A stretch of 64,000 bases of DNA from Aphrophora alni (Eukaryota > Arthropoda > Insecta > Hemiptera > Aphrophoridae), in contig OY740768.1 of the NCBI GenBank assembly GCA_963513935.1, positions 76,670,877-76,734,876 on the forward strand, in the 5' to 3' direction. Below, piece after piece: positions 13,264 to 28,000 of the stretch; the first letter of the stretch is position 1, and each line of letters starts with the position of its first letter. The notes under the pieces were generated by a model. It was not told the origin of the DNA, ran no database searches, and was given only the letters and a program-made list of their open reading frames with translations. The position numbers and the translations under genes are program-made.

Positions 13264-16007
13264 GCTTTAAACATAATATGACATGCAACAGACATTGTCA
13301 ACAAATATAATTACAATAGACCTCCAATAGTCCGGAATTCAATGGTCCGCAATGCCTGATGATCCGGCACCACCATGGATAAATAGCATATACATAATAT
13401 TATGTATCTGTACATACATAATAAATTTGTTTTACGTTATTACAGGCGGAAACGTGCTTGTACGTAAGTTGTGGTTTAGCATTACAGTAGACCTAGTGTA
13501 CTTGGAAGTTTTCGGCGAGCGACGGCCTGAGTTAGAGGATGAAGAAATAGAAAAAAAGAAACAGATCAGCTGGGTTGAAGTGGCAGATATATTAAACAAG
13601 TTTATAACTTTCGATGATGCAAACTCACGTTATAACTGTTTTGAAATCATTGATTTCCATATTGTGAGAAGTAACTTGTTTTTAAAAAGAAAAATGATTT
13701 TAAAAAACAAAATAAATTTTTTAAATGAGACTTGTAAATTTACAAATTACGGCACAACTTAACAAAATTCTAATATACAGTATTTCAATTAAAAGTTCAC
13801 TGTAAGCCTTCTGTAGTTATGTCAATGTATTGTTGTAGTTGTACTTACATACTGTATTTAAAATGTAGTGTACAATCAAAAATAAGCTTTGTTCTAAACT
13901 GAACAGTAATTTTTTGAGTTGAAATGTTTACCATTATGTTCCTGGTAAAAGATATAGTATTTGCTTTCTAACATCATGTTGCCGGTGCATTCGCTGCATG
14001 AATTATGATTCAGCGATCACACACAATATCACCCGATAATCTGGGCTTTCCGATACCGGAAAAGTTCCGAACATGCCGGATTATCGAAAGTCTACTGTAT
14101 TGTATTTTTTAAAATATGTTTATTTCTGTTTTAAACTTACATTAAACCTGATAACATTAAACATTACATCTGAAACCAGTACATTAATTAATTAACTATA
14201 TAAATAAGGCATATATATTACATATACATGAGACATGATGAGATTTTCAGACATTTGAATAGCACAACGAATTAATATGTCGTATACTATAATATGTATG
14301 TATGCTGTTTAAGAAAAGATCCTCACCGGATGTGAAATGTGATATATGATCCATTTCTAGCATGTAAGGATTACTAAACTATATGATTCCAATGTTAAAT
14401 TTGTAACATTTATCGAGAACTTGTATTAAGCGATTCAATGGTATGGTGATACTGAAAACAATCATCGGAACTGCCTGAAACCAGTTGGGCGATAAACTTA
14501 CTAACATGATTCTTGTCGGCAAGAGTTAGTCGTTCAGCTAAGGTAGATTCAAGCAGTACAGCAAGTGGCCAGAAAGAAAGTATTTTCTTTGTGAAACATT
14601 TTTTAATTAAAGTAAAAAACAACCCTATCATAAGATGTGTTAGTACGAAACTTAACTTACCGTTCCCAAAGATTGACATCAACACAAATAAAAGGGACAT
14701 GGAAAAGAAACATGATCTTGAAAATATCAATCCATCATATTTCTATCTAAACCAGATAATCAAGAACATCTTATTTATTACTAATTGATATTATTATATT
14801 CAAAGGAAAAACAAAACAAAAACTAAATGATTTACGCTGTTTCTCAAAAATAGGTTTTAAGATGATTTTTGTAAAAAATGCTTAACTCTAAAAATCATAC
14901 TTTGTTTTAACTTTAAATACTGAATTAACTTTTAAATAGTTTTGGAATCTTTACCTAAATATTAAAATTATTTGATTATTAGTTTCATTGAGTTTACTTA
15001 TTATAACCAAGAGTAATCAATTTATTTAAATATCATTAAATTTTTTTATTTCCTATATTTTTTTCTGGATATGAACACTCCATCCACACTTAAAATTAAG
15101 TGAGGGTTTTTCTACCACGTTTTCATACGTATCCAACGGGACGTTACAAAATGTAGTTTTTCGAATGATGTTTGTCTGTCATCTGTGCAAAGTTTTACAG
15201 ATAAAAAAAGTGAACTGATTTAAATTTAATTTGGCATTTTGGGCATATCTCAGAGCTTGGTTTTAATATTTCTATAACTAAAAATTTGGGGGTTGCTGCA
15301 GTAAATAAATGACATAATTTCTCAAAATTTGCTCTTCCGATTTTTATCAAATTTTTGGTTAAATTTGACATTTAATGACCCAAACCAGTGCCAAATCTAA
15401 AGTAAATAAAAATGACAGTTCAAAAATATTTTCTAAAAATGGAAGCAAACATTGATATTAGTAGTCAAAACTAAATTTCAATAAATAGGATTATACTCAA
15501 GATGACTTTATGCTATAGTCGAAACAGGTTTAGGCTCTATTTAAATAAATATATTGCTTTTAAATGTTTGGTGAATCGAAGATGTAAATTTATGATACTG
15601 TTTCACTCTTTGACTAACAACTACAGCAAGAGCACTTTTGGGAACAGATAGTTTTTTTTTGGAAGTTGGTTTCATAGATGGGTCTGTGAGAAAATTTGTG
15701 CAATGTTTTAGAACAGTTTATTATGTCTAGAAAAGTGAAAAAGTAATTTACCTTAAGATGATACAGTGTAACTCCAGTACTGAGCAAATCATCATCAATA
15801 CCAATTAAATGTGGCATGTCTGAATCCAACACTACTCCTGTCCCAGCCTTTCTTAATCCTAATGCTTTCTGTTCTTGTAGAATTTTCTGAGTTTCACGCC
15901 ACTTCTCAGTCCATTTCTCTGTTAACACTTTTTCCTGAGCTTCCTTCTTGAGAAGAGCTGCTAACATTTGAGGCTGACTTTCCACAGTCTAAAATACATA
16001 TAATAAG

Positions 16008-16049
<42 letters not shown>

Positions 16050-19000
16050 ATAATAAAGGCATTATACAAGAACTGTTTTATAAATAAGTAACTTCGATAA
16101 CAGACACAAAAACAACACACTCAAATAGCAAGTTTCATTTTATCTTTAAAATTTGCCATTTTATTTATGTATACTAGTACATACAATGTTTCAAGTAGGT
16201 AAAAAATATTAGATATTGTTTGGAAGCGGACAAATTTGTATTTCTTTGCTGGAATAAAAAAAAAAAAAAAAAAAAAAAAGAATTGCTTGAGTTGATAAAA
16301 CACTACTTTTGTGTCGAAAAACCATTATGGAAAGTGAAGAAAAGCTAAAAAAGTATTAAGTGGACTCTACTTTGTTACATGAAGTATCTCATTAAATTTT
16401 ATAAACATCTCAGATAAATATATTTTTAATATCCTGTATGAATATTTGGGTATGAGAAAGCTATCAACAATATACCTGCCTTGTTAAGTTAAGAAGTAAC
16501 ATTCCAGTATCATATCGATAAAATTCACGGTAAAATGAAAAAGAAAGCAACATATTTAATTTCATTTATTAGGTTAGTGTACTTTGTTTACATAGCTATA
16601 GTTAATATTTTTTAATCTTATATCGAATTATTTTTAATTAAAAATCTGAACAATTGAACTACACAAAATAATGAATTAAAAATTACATCAATATTTAAAA
16701 AACTAACAGTTTTTAATAACACCCCAATTTAAGATATGATCTTGTTGAGCACTGTGGTGAAATTCACAATAATGATTCGAATTTACCCCTAACCACAATC
16801 ACTAGAAACTTTAAAATAAAACACAATTATCTGATTGTTTTTTATTAATTATTTCCACTAAATGCCCTGATGTACATTTCGATAACATGGTTATCATCAT
16901 CGGAGGGTCTTGCTATAAACTAAATCTAAACTTACATATCTACTAATGAAATAAAATTAAACCTAAAACTATGATAACCTGAGTGCAAGCTAAAATCCCT
17001 CCCACTCCACAGATCAGTTGACCAGTAAAAGATAGAGGCTTGGGCTGGCCCTTTGTCAAGTTATCGTTATATGTCTTTGACCTATGGAGTGGGGTGAAAG
17101 ATAACTGTACCTCTAACAAAGCTAATGAGAACAGGTGGCCTACTCCTTACAAAAGTCTTTATAACTTAACAATACAAAATAATGTAATAATCTACATAGT
17201 AAATAAAACCTATACTTACATAATCATTACAAAGCATACTCTTGAGTTTAGTAATCTCATCTCTGAGTTCTTTGATAAGTTTAACATTAGGATCTTCATT
17301 AATGGTAGGTTTGTTGATAATGTTTTTAGCTCTGTTGGCATATCTCAATGTACTCAAAGTCTCACTGTAATTGCAGTCAGCAGGTGATACAGCTGTAGAA
17401 AAAAAAGGAATTTATATTTTAAAATATTTACTTAAGTGTTGGTTAAATTTTATTTTGGTTAAAAACACAAATTTAAGACTACTGATACTGACTACTTCAA
17501 AATGACACATTTTTGTTTAAATAATAATAATAACAATAGTTCCCCCCCCCCCTATTATCATACGAATCCAATTACACATGCTTACAACTGTTATGCGATC
17601 AATGTGTTTCAAAACACTGTACACAAAATATTAATTACAAACATGTAAAAAGTTTTATTGTTTTTGTTACTCAGGACTGCGTTATAACACGTAAAACACA
17701 CATAAAACAGAAACAAATAGCCCAAAACATAAAATGGTTTAAGAAGGCCAGTAAGAAAACTTTTGAACATGTTTAAAATTAATTAAATAGCTGATGGGGT
17801 AATATTGGTAACCGCTGGGATGGAATTGTCTCCATGCAGACTTATTCACTGTAACTGTTTTAATTATTTCATTGTAGATGGAGCCAAGCTGTAAAGTATC
17901 CTTATGAGTTAAGGATATACAAAGTAACTTACCATAGTTTAAAAAGGATACTACTCTTTTTTAAACTATTGTAAATATCAACTTCCTCTAATCTCTCTAT
18001 CTTTTTGCCCATTCTACACATACGTAAAATTTTCAGGTTATATTTGTGGCCAGTATTGGCTCTATGTTATCAGCATTAAGTCAATTTATCGGGTGTCTTT
18101 TTAAAACTTGAATGTGTGGTATCATTTATCCAACTAATCCTCTTTCTAGGTAACTAGCAGTTTATATAGAGCTTCACTATCCATGTCATGCTAATGTCCA
18201 GCAAGCTAAGCAGTTGCGACACTTTTTCAATTATTTCCCAATAACTACCACACGTCTGATATCAAAGATTAAACTGGTGCTAACATTTGACTATTATTTG
18301 TTAATAAAATATTTTCTAAACTTATAATAAATATTTTCTTATCTTAAATCCTAACAGATCTGAGACCTGAGGGTATTGCAATATTGAAATATCTCTTAAA
18401 AAGGAAGGATTGGAATATTTTGAAGACCAGAAAAACCAACCAAAATGTAAGTAAAAATTGAAAATAAACCATTGACAGTAGATTAAATAGGGTTTAAACT
18501 TGCTTTGATTCTGTAGTAAACTTGTCCTCAGAAAAAATCGTATTTGATTCAAATCAAGCTTTTAATGGTGGTCTAGGTTCATTTTTGTTTTTTGCCAATT
18601 ATTCCAGAATATATATATATATATATATTTCTTTTTCATTGAGATTTTTCACATGGATTTGGACCATTAATCTTCACATAGCACTTAAAGGAGCAAAAAA
18701 GGCCTACTACTTTAGCAATTTATAATGACTATTCATAGGGTTAAATATGATCGAAATCGATAGAGCTGATTTAAAAAAAAATTGTCCTTTATACAACCAC
18801 ATGCCATTTTTTTTGTTTCTTACCGAAAACATTTTTGGAGAGATGCGAAACAAACCTTTTTGTTTGGGTTCTTGGAGGCTACATTTGAGCAAAATTAAAT
18901 CGAAATTACTAGAGCCGATTTTTTAAAATTGAATTAAAATTTTTTTCTTGTGGTAGCTACCAAATATCGAGTTTAAAAAAAGACCGGAGTTACGGCCAAA

Positions 19001-22000
19001 ATATCGGTCCTCATACTTGGATAGTAATTTCCATAGTGATTTTTTTTTTACCAAAACCTTAACTTTAAATCTTCCTGGGAAAAAATTCCCAATGGCTGGC
19101 AAAATTCAAGGATTTTTCCTGATGCAAAAAATTCATGCATAATTCCCAATTTTCAAGGCTGTGAATTTGCAAGGACACCTTGCTAATTGCTTTAGTAGAT
19201 ATTTTTTTCGCATTGTGAATTTGTTGGATTGGATTTCAGAAGCTCTGAACAGCACAAAGACACTAGAAACAGTAAAACTAGTGACAGTGTTAAAGTATTG
19301 AGTATAATTTTCGACTTCAGAAAAACTATCCATTTCCATCCACTTCAGAAATTTATTCAATCATCTCAGGATTAAAAGGAAACAAAATTGTTAATTGCTA
19401 TAATGCCTTTGAAACTAGCTTAAAAAATCTTAAAGATATAGTTAATAGAAAATTTACAGATTTTAATATTGATATAACTTTTTATAATTATTATGCCTTT
19501 GCAGCTCCAGAAAATTCTTTCCAATTGACATCAAATTTAAATTAATAATTTTATTTTATTACAATTTTTTTTTATATTCAAAATAAAAAAAATTAAAAAT
19601 AAAACAAATTTTTCTGGAAAATATTAAAAAGTGCATAATTAATTTGTAATGTTCACCCTAGAAAATCTATAAAATAATATGTTTGATGCTCATAAATATT
19701 CAAACCTCCCTCTTACATGAAAACTATTGGGAAAATCAAAAAAAATCATAGGAGCAATTTTGTAGGAAATTTATTTTTGAACAACTTTTATCTGGAACGT
19801 TTTTAGAAAAATTCACCTCCTTTGAGATAATGGCAGTTTTTGGTCAAAAAATTTAAAAAATCATGTATATATATATATATATCTCAAAACACTGTAAGTT
19901 GCTGGTGTTTGCGTGTGTGACATGTTTTCTGACCTTAAAACCTACACTTTTCCATAAAAAAATCTCACAGTAAAAAAGTTCACTAGTTTTTTCCTTATTT
20001 TCCTAGACTAAAATGTCGGCAGTCCATTGTTGTTGACTGCCTTTGAGTGACTGTGCAAAAATAAACTTGTTAAATCCGACTAGTGATAAAATGTCTTAAC
20101 GTAAGAGGATATAATGTTGCTGAAATTCATTGTCAATTCTGTAAAACATGGACATACTGCAATGAGTGAAGTAAAGTTTAGTGAATTAGTAATTAGTGTC
20201 TTAAGTTTAGGGAATAATTGAACAGCCTTCACTAAAAAAAATCATCCCCTGCATGAAATTGGTCCAAAAGCATGTGTTGTAACAATTCGAAATGAGTTAT
20301 AAATCAAATAAATTCAAATATTCTTCTACAAGAGTCTTGAAGTTATAACTAACAAACTCCCCGACATCTCGCAGTAGCTAAGAAACGTACCATACTAGCA
20401 AATCGCCTAATTTCAATTCATATCTCGACAAAATCTTAGTAAAATTCAAAATCAACACATTTCCCAATATATAACACTAAGCTTTCTAACACAAAAATTT
20501 TCAAGCAAATCCATCTATCTAAAAAAGGTAATCAAAATTGACAAAACCATTTTATAACACGGGAATATCAATTTTAAAATCAGCATAAAAATTACTCATT
20601 GCAACAAATAACTTCGGCCTACACCACATTTTAGAAGATTATGAAATATTTACAGAACAACGGAAAAAAGGGATAACATTCTTAAGTTATTTCACACAAA
20701 ATCTTAAATAGATGAGTTTAATTATTATAAAATATAAAGTCGGTGTTTGTTGTGTTTTATAAGTAAAAAACTGGACATTACATTTAATTAGTAATGTAAT
20801 ACCACACCTAACTATCAGCACGTATTCCGATTGGTCCTTGCAATTTTGTACATTTCAATTAGTTCTTCTGCTTAACACGCTCATAGAAACATGCAAATTA
20901 GGTAATTAATTATAGTATTATTAAGAGAAGTTATATAATTGTCATTGTAATCAGTAAAAACAACAAATTTTGAATTTCCTATCGTAAAATATTATATCAA
21001 AATATATTGCATCTATTCATACCCATAGAAGAATCGGTATACAAGCCAAAACCACAAATCAATCACATTTAATTCAGAGGGCTCAAGTTTAAAGCACTGG
21101 AGACCTGAATATAGAAAATTTAAAAAAAAAGAAAAAGAGAGATTGTTGAGGAACCCTTCATTTGGAACAGACATATTTTTCTAATTACTGAATGTAAGAG
21201 TTCAAATCTTGAAGAATAAATCCATATATATCCTAAACAAAATCATCTTCAATAAGAAAAGGCAGTGCGGTTAAGAATAGAAATTACCTTTTCTTTACGA
21301 ATATATCGAAGAATAATGAAAAACCAATAAAAAACAGATCAGACAAAACTGGTGATATCCATACATATTTTCACCATCACACTCAAATAGATATTTTAAT
21401 TTGTTTAATCTTTTGAAACCCGATATTATAGAATTGTGTTGACATTTTCTTTAATCAACAAGAAAGAGAGCAAAGATTCATATGAAACATATATTTATTA
21501 ATTTGAAGAAAGTGACAATTTAAATAACTATTATGATTTGTTAATTTTACCTAAACTGAATTTGGTTTTGTTTTAATGTAAAGTGAAAAAAATATCTAAT
21601 AATTTTTAATTACATAAATAAAAAATTTGATATGTTACCAATTTCTTTTGTGTGTAATTTTTCTTTTATATAATTGTTGTATTTCTCTTAGAAGTTCTCA
21701 TAATCAATAAAATATGAACATATTATCCAAATTTAAGTTTTGTTATGGTGTAGATGGCAACCTCTGGTCTTTGTGAACTACAAATTACTCCAAATGGTTT
21801 AAATCTAATTTTATATAACTAAGAAATTATTGAAATTTGCTGTAAATCACTTAACAATATTCAAAAAATGTTATAGCTAACCTGCAATCATAATTGTTTT
21901 TGAGTTGCCGCCCAAACTGTCTTTTAGAAGCCATGTTAGGACTGAATCTCTGTAGGGGATGAAGGTTGATTTTCTCACAGGAGTATGGTTATCAGGTGAA

Positions 22001-25000
22001 TTGTAACTAGATAACTCAGCTAATGCAGAGATAACAGAACCTAGAGTTACAAGAGATTTATTAATATGTGCTCCTTCCTTCAGTCTCTGACCTGTAGCCC
22101 CCGTTGCATCTGCTCGCTCACTGAAACAAGTTACAATTATTTATATGAAAAACTGTTATGTATTTTGTATAAAATTTAATATGTTTCTTAATCTAGGTTT
22201 CACCAGTTATGGCATTTTTTCAAGCAGCTTTACTCTTAAACGGTTGTTTGACAATTTATTGGTGAACCTGTGATACTTTCCTGAGCTAACTCTCAGATTG
22301 TCATCCAGCTATGCTTGAGAGGGACCAGAGTGGTTGCTATTGCTCATTAAATTGGTTGGTATGAGATGTGGATATAGCTAAACGGAAGTTCCAATTAAGG
22401 ACATTAGAGGTCACTTTATCTGTTGCCACTTGTTGCAAGGAGGATGCACGGGATATTCTTTTTTTGCACAGGCTTGTAAATGGCTTTTTTGACTGTTCTG
22501 AGCTGCTAAGCATCTTGTACTTTTAATCTAGTTGATATGTTGTTGTTTCTAGTTGGTATTTGTTCTCGAGATTTGTTTGCTCATCATTTTTCAGCACCAA
22601 ATTCTTGTTATTATGGTATAATTCCCGGAATTTTAAGAATATGCAGTGTTGTTTCATCTCTAGAGCTAGACTTTTTCATTGTATTCTCATTTTAGGAAGA
22701 TAACGTATAGTTATAGTTCATATATTCATGTTTTTTTCTACTGGGACTAATGAACACAATTTAATAGTTTTTTTTTGGTATTATTTATTCCTATTCTAAT
22801 TTCAATTATATTGTTATTTATTCTTATTATTATATTATAGATACTGTTATCATATTATTATTTTATACATCTTATTATTTATTTTCAAGTTCAACAAAAC
22901 TATACTTTAATTATTGAAATTGTTTTCAATTAGTTACTCTCAGATGTGATATGTCATTATATGTTACATATATTTCTCATTTTTTTAATATTAAATTTGT
23001 ACTTAATTTAGTAATTTGTAAGGTTTGTATATAGACAGAAATTGTGTTGAAATGATTTTATACTGTTGGAATAGATTCATATAAAAAATATAAATATTTG
23101 GCAGAACACTTTCGAAAAGGCACAAAACAACAATAATAATAATAAAGTTGCTAATATTATTATAATCACAATGATTCTGTTTAGTTTTAAAGCTAACAAA
23201 TAATAAGTATTTTCATATTATTTAAAAGACACATATTATATCATATGATAAAATTCTTTACATTAAGAGTTTGTCACTAATAGCACTTCAAGAGGAACTA
23301 ATGACACATCAAGTGACAAAATATATTATTTTCAATAATTTTTTCCAAGTCAATAATTTTGACTTTTGAAGTTTAGACTGGCACAGCTGAAAATTTTAGT
23401 TTTTGCTCTTTTAATACGGGGTTGTCATATCTTCATTATATATTTAGGTGACCTTATACAGTACTTTATAGAATATTACAGATCCATTCGACAACAGAAT
23501 TTGTCAAAAGTAATAGATTTTTCTTTTGTACTCCTATTTCATTGCGTTTTTATATTTCACAAATGAATTCTAAACATCTTCCCCTGAAAAAGATATATAC
23601 AAATTTAGGTTTTGGATAAAGTAGGTTTTGTTTATTTTAAAAATTATACCTACTTCTTAAATAATTTATGTTAATTTTTAATATAAGTTCAAATTATTTA
23701 TATTTTATTACACATTTCTCTTCATAACTAAATTCTAAAACTTTTTTATACATCTTTGTTAAAAATAAAAACAACAATATAAGCAAGTACAGCCCTGTTA
23801 CCTGTTACTGAGCCTAAGGGGTTTAAAGAGCTGGTTAAAAGTTAAAGGCGTTTTGATTTACTTAAATCTAATATTCATTTAATACTAAACTAGAGTCTTT
23901 ACAAAATAATCTCTTACTTTCTAACTTTTCAAATGAATTTACTTTTTACCCTTAGCATTAACATAGAAACTTAAAATCTACATTACAATTAAAATTTATT
24001 ATAATCTTGTTTTTAAAAGATTGGAAAAACTAGAATCTTCAAACCCCCAACAGTTCTTCTGTTAAGTTCAGTTAGTTTAGTTTTAACATTTTAATTTATT
24101 TGGCCTACATAAGTTGAATTAAAAATTTTACATGATAATTTATACCCTACTTTTGATCACATAAAATAAAATTATCCTTAGAGTTAATTTAAAGTTTTGA
24201 TAAATTTGATCCACAATAAAATGCTGATATAGAAAGGTTTTTATTTAACTACTCAACAAATTGACTAAACCTACCTACAGTACCTTATTCTTTACCATCA
24301 CTATTATTTTAAAACACATAATACAAATCGTTTCATGTAAAACCAAAAGAAATGTCTAATAACAATGCTTACCTTCCAGCCAAATCAACAAGATGAATTT
24401 TAGAAACAGTTTCACTAGGCATATCATTGGAGAAGCCTGCCTGCACGAACATGAGGGTGAAGATTGCGTGACTACGACTGCTAGTATCATTCATATTGGT
24501 TGATGCAGTGGTACGATAATGATTTCCCCTTGACATTAATTCCTAACACATTTAATGCATAACTTAATTAATTAATGAATTTTTTGCATGTGTTGGTATA
24601 ATTCCACTATAGATGTAAAATTATTCGCAGAATAGAAAAGATTAGTCACAATATAACAATTTTTAATACAGTTGAACCTTGCTAACTCACAATTCAAAGA
24701 AAGAGCCAAATTATTAAAGTTATGGAGATTTTATCTTAAAAAGGCTTTTGATTGTAAAATAAAAATATTTTGTTCTAATATGTAACACTACTGATTTTTT
24801 TCAAGTTGCAAATTATCAAGAAATAAAAAATGGTACTATACAATTAGAATTTATTTATTGATTTATTGACTGATAGACAATGGGGTGGATGATAAAGTTC
24901 AGAAGCATGCAGGACGTACGTGTTTCTTTACATTTGTTGTTCCACAATTTGCAGTTATAGAAGTTAAAGTAACAAAATTTCGAGTTGTAGAAGGAACCTT

Positions 25001-28000
25001 CGACTCAAAGAGGTTATACATCTTAAAATTTGAGTAATAAAAGCTTTCTTTAAGTTATAGATATATTTTAAAGAAAATTTCAGTTGCAGAGGTAAATTAC
25101 GTACATGTTAAAACTATTCTGTTTATTTTTCGAATTACAGAGATTTTCTCATGCGAATGAACACACAACAGTCACATATTCTAATAACCACATTTTTTTT
25201 TTTTGGATACCAGGGGACTTCAAAACTGATATTTTCGCAAAAAACTACTCAGATTTTTCCGCTCATCACATAACTTTCTCTATACCAAAAAGGAATATGA
25301 GAAAAAGTATTATGACAAATTAATGTACAGTTGAAATTAGTTCTCATACCAACTGAAATAATTGCAATAAACTTCAAAACATGGACCACGTAATTATTGG
25401 TTAAATTAGAATTTTTTTTGGCAGAAAGTGTAAGTTTTTGAGGCATGGAGGGTGAAGGTGAAAAACATTTAAATCCTCATTGTCTCGCAAATGAAAAGTT
25501 TTTTATTATTGATAAAGGGTAGATGTCATAACATGCTGTGTACCTGGCTTTCTTGTAATGGTCTTTGTTGCAAAGTTTGCTTTTGTATTTCCAACAATTT
25601 CACAAAGCCCAGTTTCACGACAGAATGATACTCCAACACCCTATGGGTACAGGCTATCTATATAGGCCAACACAGAATTCCTCAACCATGGGATTCTTAG
25701 AATATATATCCTAGATAGCCTGTACTGCACTCTTACAATTAGAAAACATAATATAATGTTGGGAACTAGATGAATCGATATCAAGACCATTAAGAAAACA
25801 ATAAGATTTTGACAGCACAATGACTACTATTATAAAATAATTCTAACAAAACTAATAGAAAACAAGCTACACTTACTGGGAAAACCTTTTCAATAAAGAA
25901 TTAGAAAGAGAATCAAAGTATTTCAATTTCGTAACACCTTAATATCATTTGAAATTCAGATTTTAATCTACAATCACCGGTTGATATCAGTTTGGCCACA
26001 CACAATCATCAATATATCTACAAAGAACACAGTTAATATTACCTTAATGTGTGAATATTCAGATACAAAATGCCGAGACAAATCACTGACATAAGGTCCA
26101 TGTTGAGGATGCTCCCTCACTCTTAACGTATGACCAGCGTTATTATCATCTCGGCGCAATAGATCTTTCACTCGTTCATTATAAATTTCCAGATAACTGA
26201 CTTCAGTTCGATAACGAGCACCTGATGCCATTCGCCCAAATAAAGACTCACAGATCCGTGGTATCAACCCTTGGTTATCCTAAAACAAAGTGTTGTAGAC
26301 ATCTAATTAAATATATCAATTTAAATTAAAATAATCTGGGATTATATTTTCATGTGTTTTTAGGCAAAAAACCAATGCAGTTAACATTGCCTTCACAAAA
26401 CTGAGCATAAGATGCTCTACATTAGAAACCTACAAATAACACTAAAAACAAAAACTAGTTAACAATCATATATAAAGAACAAAATAGCAAGTTACAAGGC
26501 TGTAAAGAGGCACTGCAACAAGTTAACAATGATAAACTATGATAAATACAATTAACAATTAAAAACGAATACTACAAGGATATAAGAGGGCCCTGCAAGG
26601 AGTTAACAAGAATAAAATGTAAACAGACAACTAAACATAATATTATATTAGATCTGTAAAGAGCCTCTGCAGTAATTGAATTAAAACCTTTTAAATTTTA
26701 TTATAATTTTCAGGCGATGCAAAAAGGACAATGCCCAATCAAGGATCTCAGCATTATTTCCCTACTTCATCCGAATGGAATTGAGAAGGACAAAAGTCCT
26801 ATGCACACCTTTCAGAACAATCCTATTTGAATGTGCTTAATTGTCAGGACAATCTGACAACATAGGCATTGTGTCAGATTCCTGTGTTTCATCTGAAATC
26901 CATGGGTGATCATGGAATGACTGATACAAACACGGGTAATTACCATTTACTCTCGAGGACTAGTATAAATAGATGAAATCTAAGGATGGACAGTATCCTT
27001 GATTTCCCTCAGTTTATTAGATACAATTTTTGTCTATCCTTCCTCCCACTGACCATGCAATAAATGTTTAATTACCGCTACAAAGTCATATGCCAAACAC
27101 GCTGTATGACTGGCATCCTTTCCTGCTTCATCTGCTTTTATGTTTCCCATAATTCTGCAATGCCCAGGTACCCAGCAAAATTAAATTTAAATCTGTATAT
27201 GGAACACAGTATATCTTCAACTAAGGGATAATAGAACTAAGTATGTACTTTACTCCTGGGAAAGTTATTTTGGTTTAAATTATAATTTTGTTATTTTCAC
27301 TATGAAAATCCAAATAAGGAGCAAATAATTTTTTACACTAGAGTCAAGGTTCACAGTGACACGGTTATCTGAGGCTCCAGGTTAACCAAGGTAGTTGAGC
27401 CGATGTACTTGACCTGACCTTCGGCAGCCTTCGGATGTGGTGGGAAAAGACTTAAAGTGTGGAAGAATGGCTCATAATTGGTTCACCTAAGCAATAAGCT
27501 GCCATGCTACATGCTACACACTATATGTCAAGACATTTGGGCGAAGAACAGAATTCCAGTATAACATTAAACAAACTGATCTAATCAAAGAGACTTTTTT
27601 GTATCTAAACATAAAGTCTAGTTTTAAAAGGATCTGATTTGAGATTGTAGATGTAGTGAAGACAAAAACAATAGAGCTGATGAAGCAGCTATCAGAAGAA
27701 TTAGTCCAGTATTGTTTTCAAAAGGTTCATTTAAAAGGTTACATAACATTTGTTAAAAAATATTTAGCAAATAAGACCTGTCTATTTTATAGCCTCGCCA
27801 CAGAAATGAATTACAAACTACTTATAATCTAAATTTATTATTTAAAATCTACATACTGGAGAACCAGTCATGGTAAAAGTCTTGCCACTGCCTGTTTGAC
27901 CATATGCAAAGACACATGCATTGTAGCCTTCAAAAGCTGCATCCACCACATCCTTGCCCAATTCTCCAAATACCTGAAACATTGTGTAATAATAGTAATT

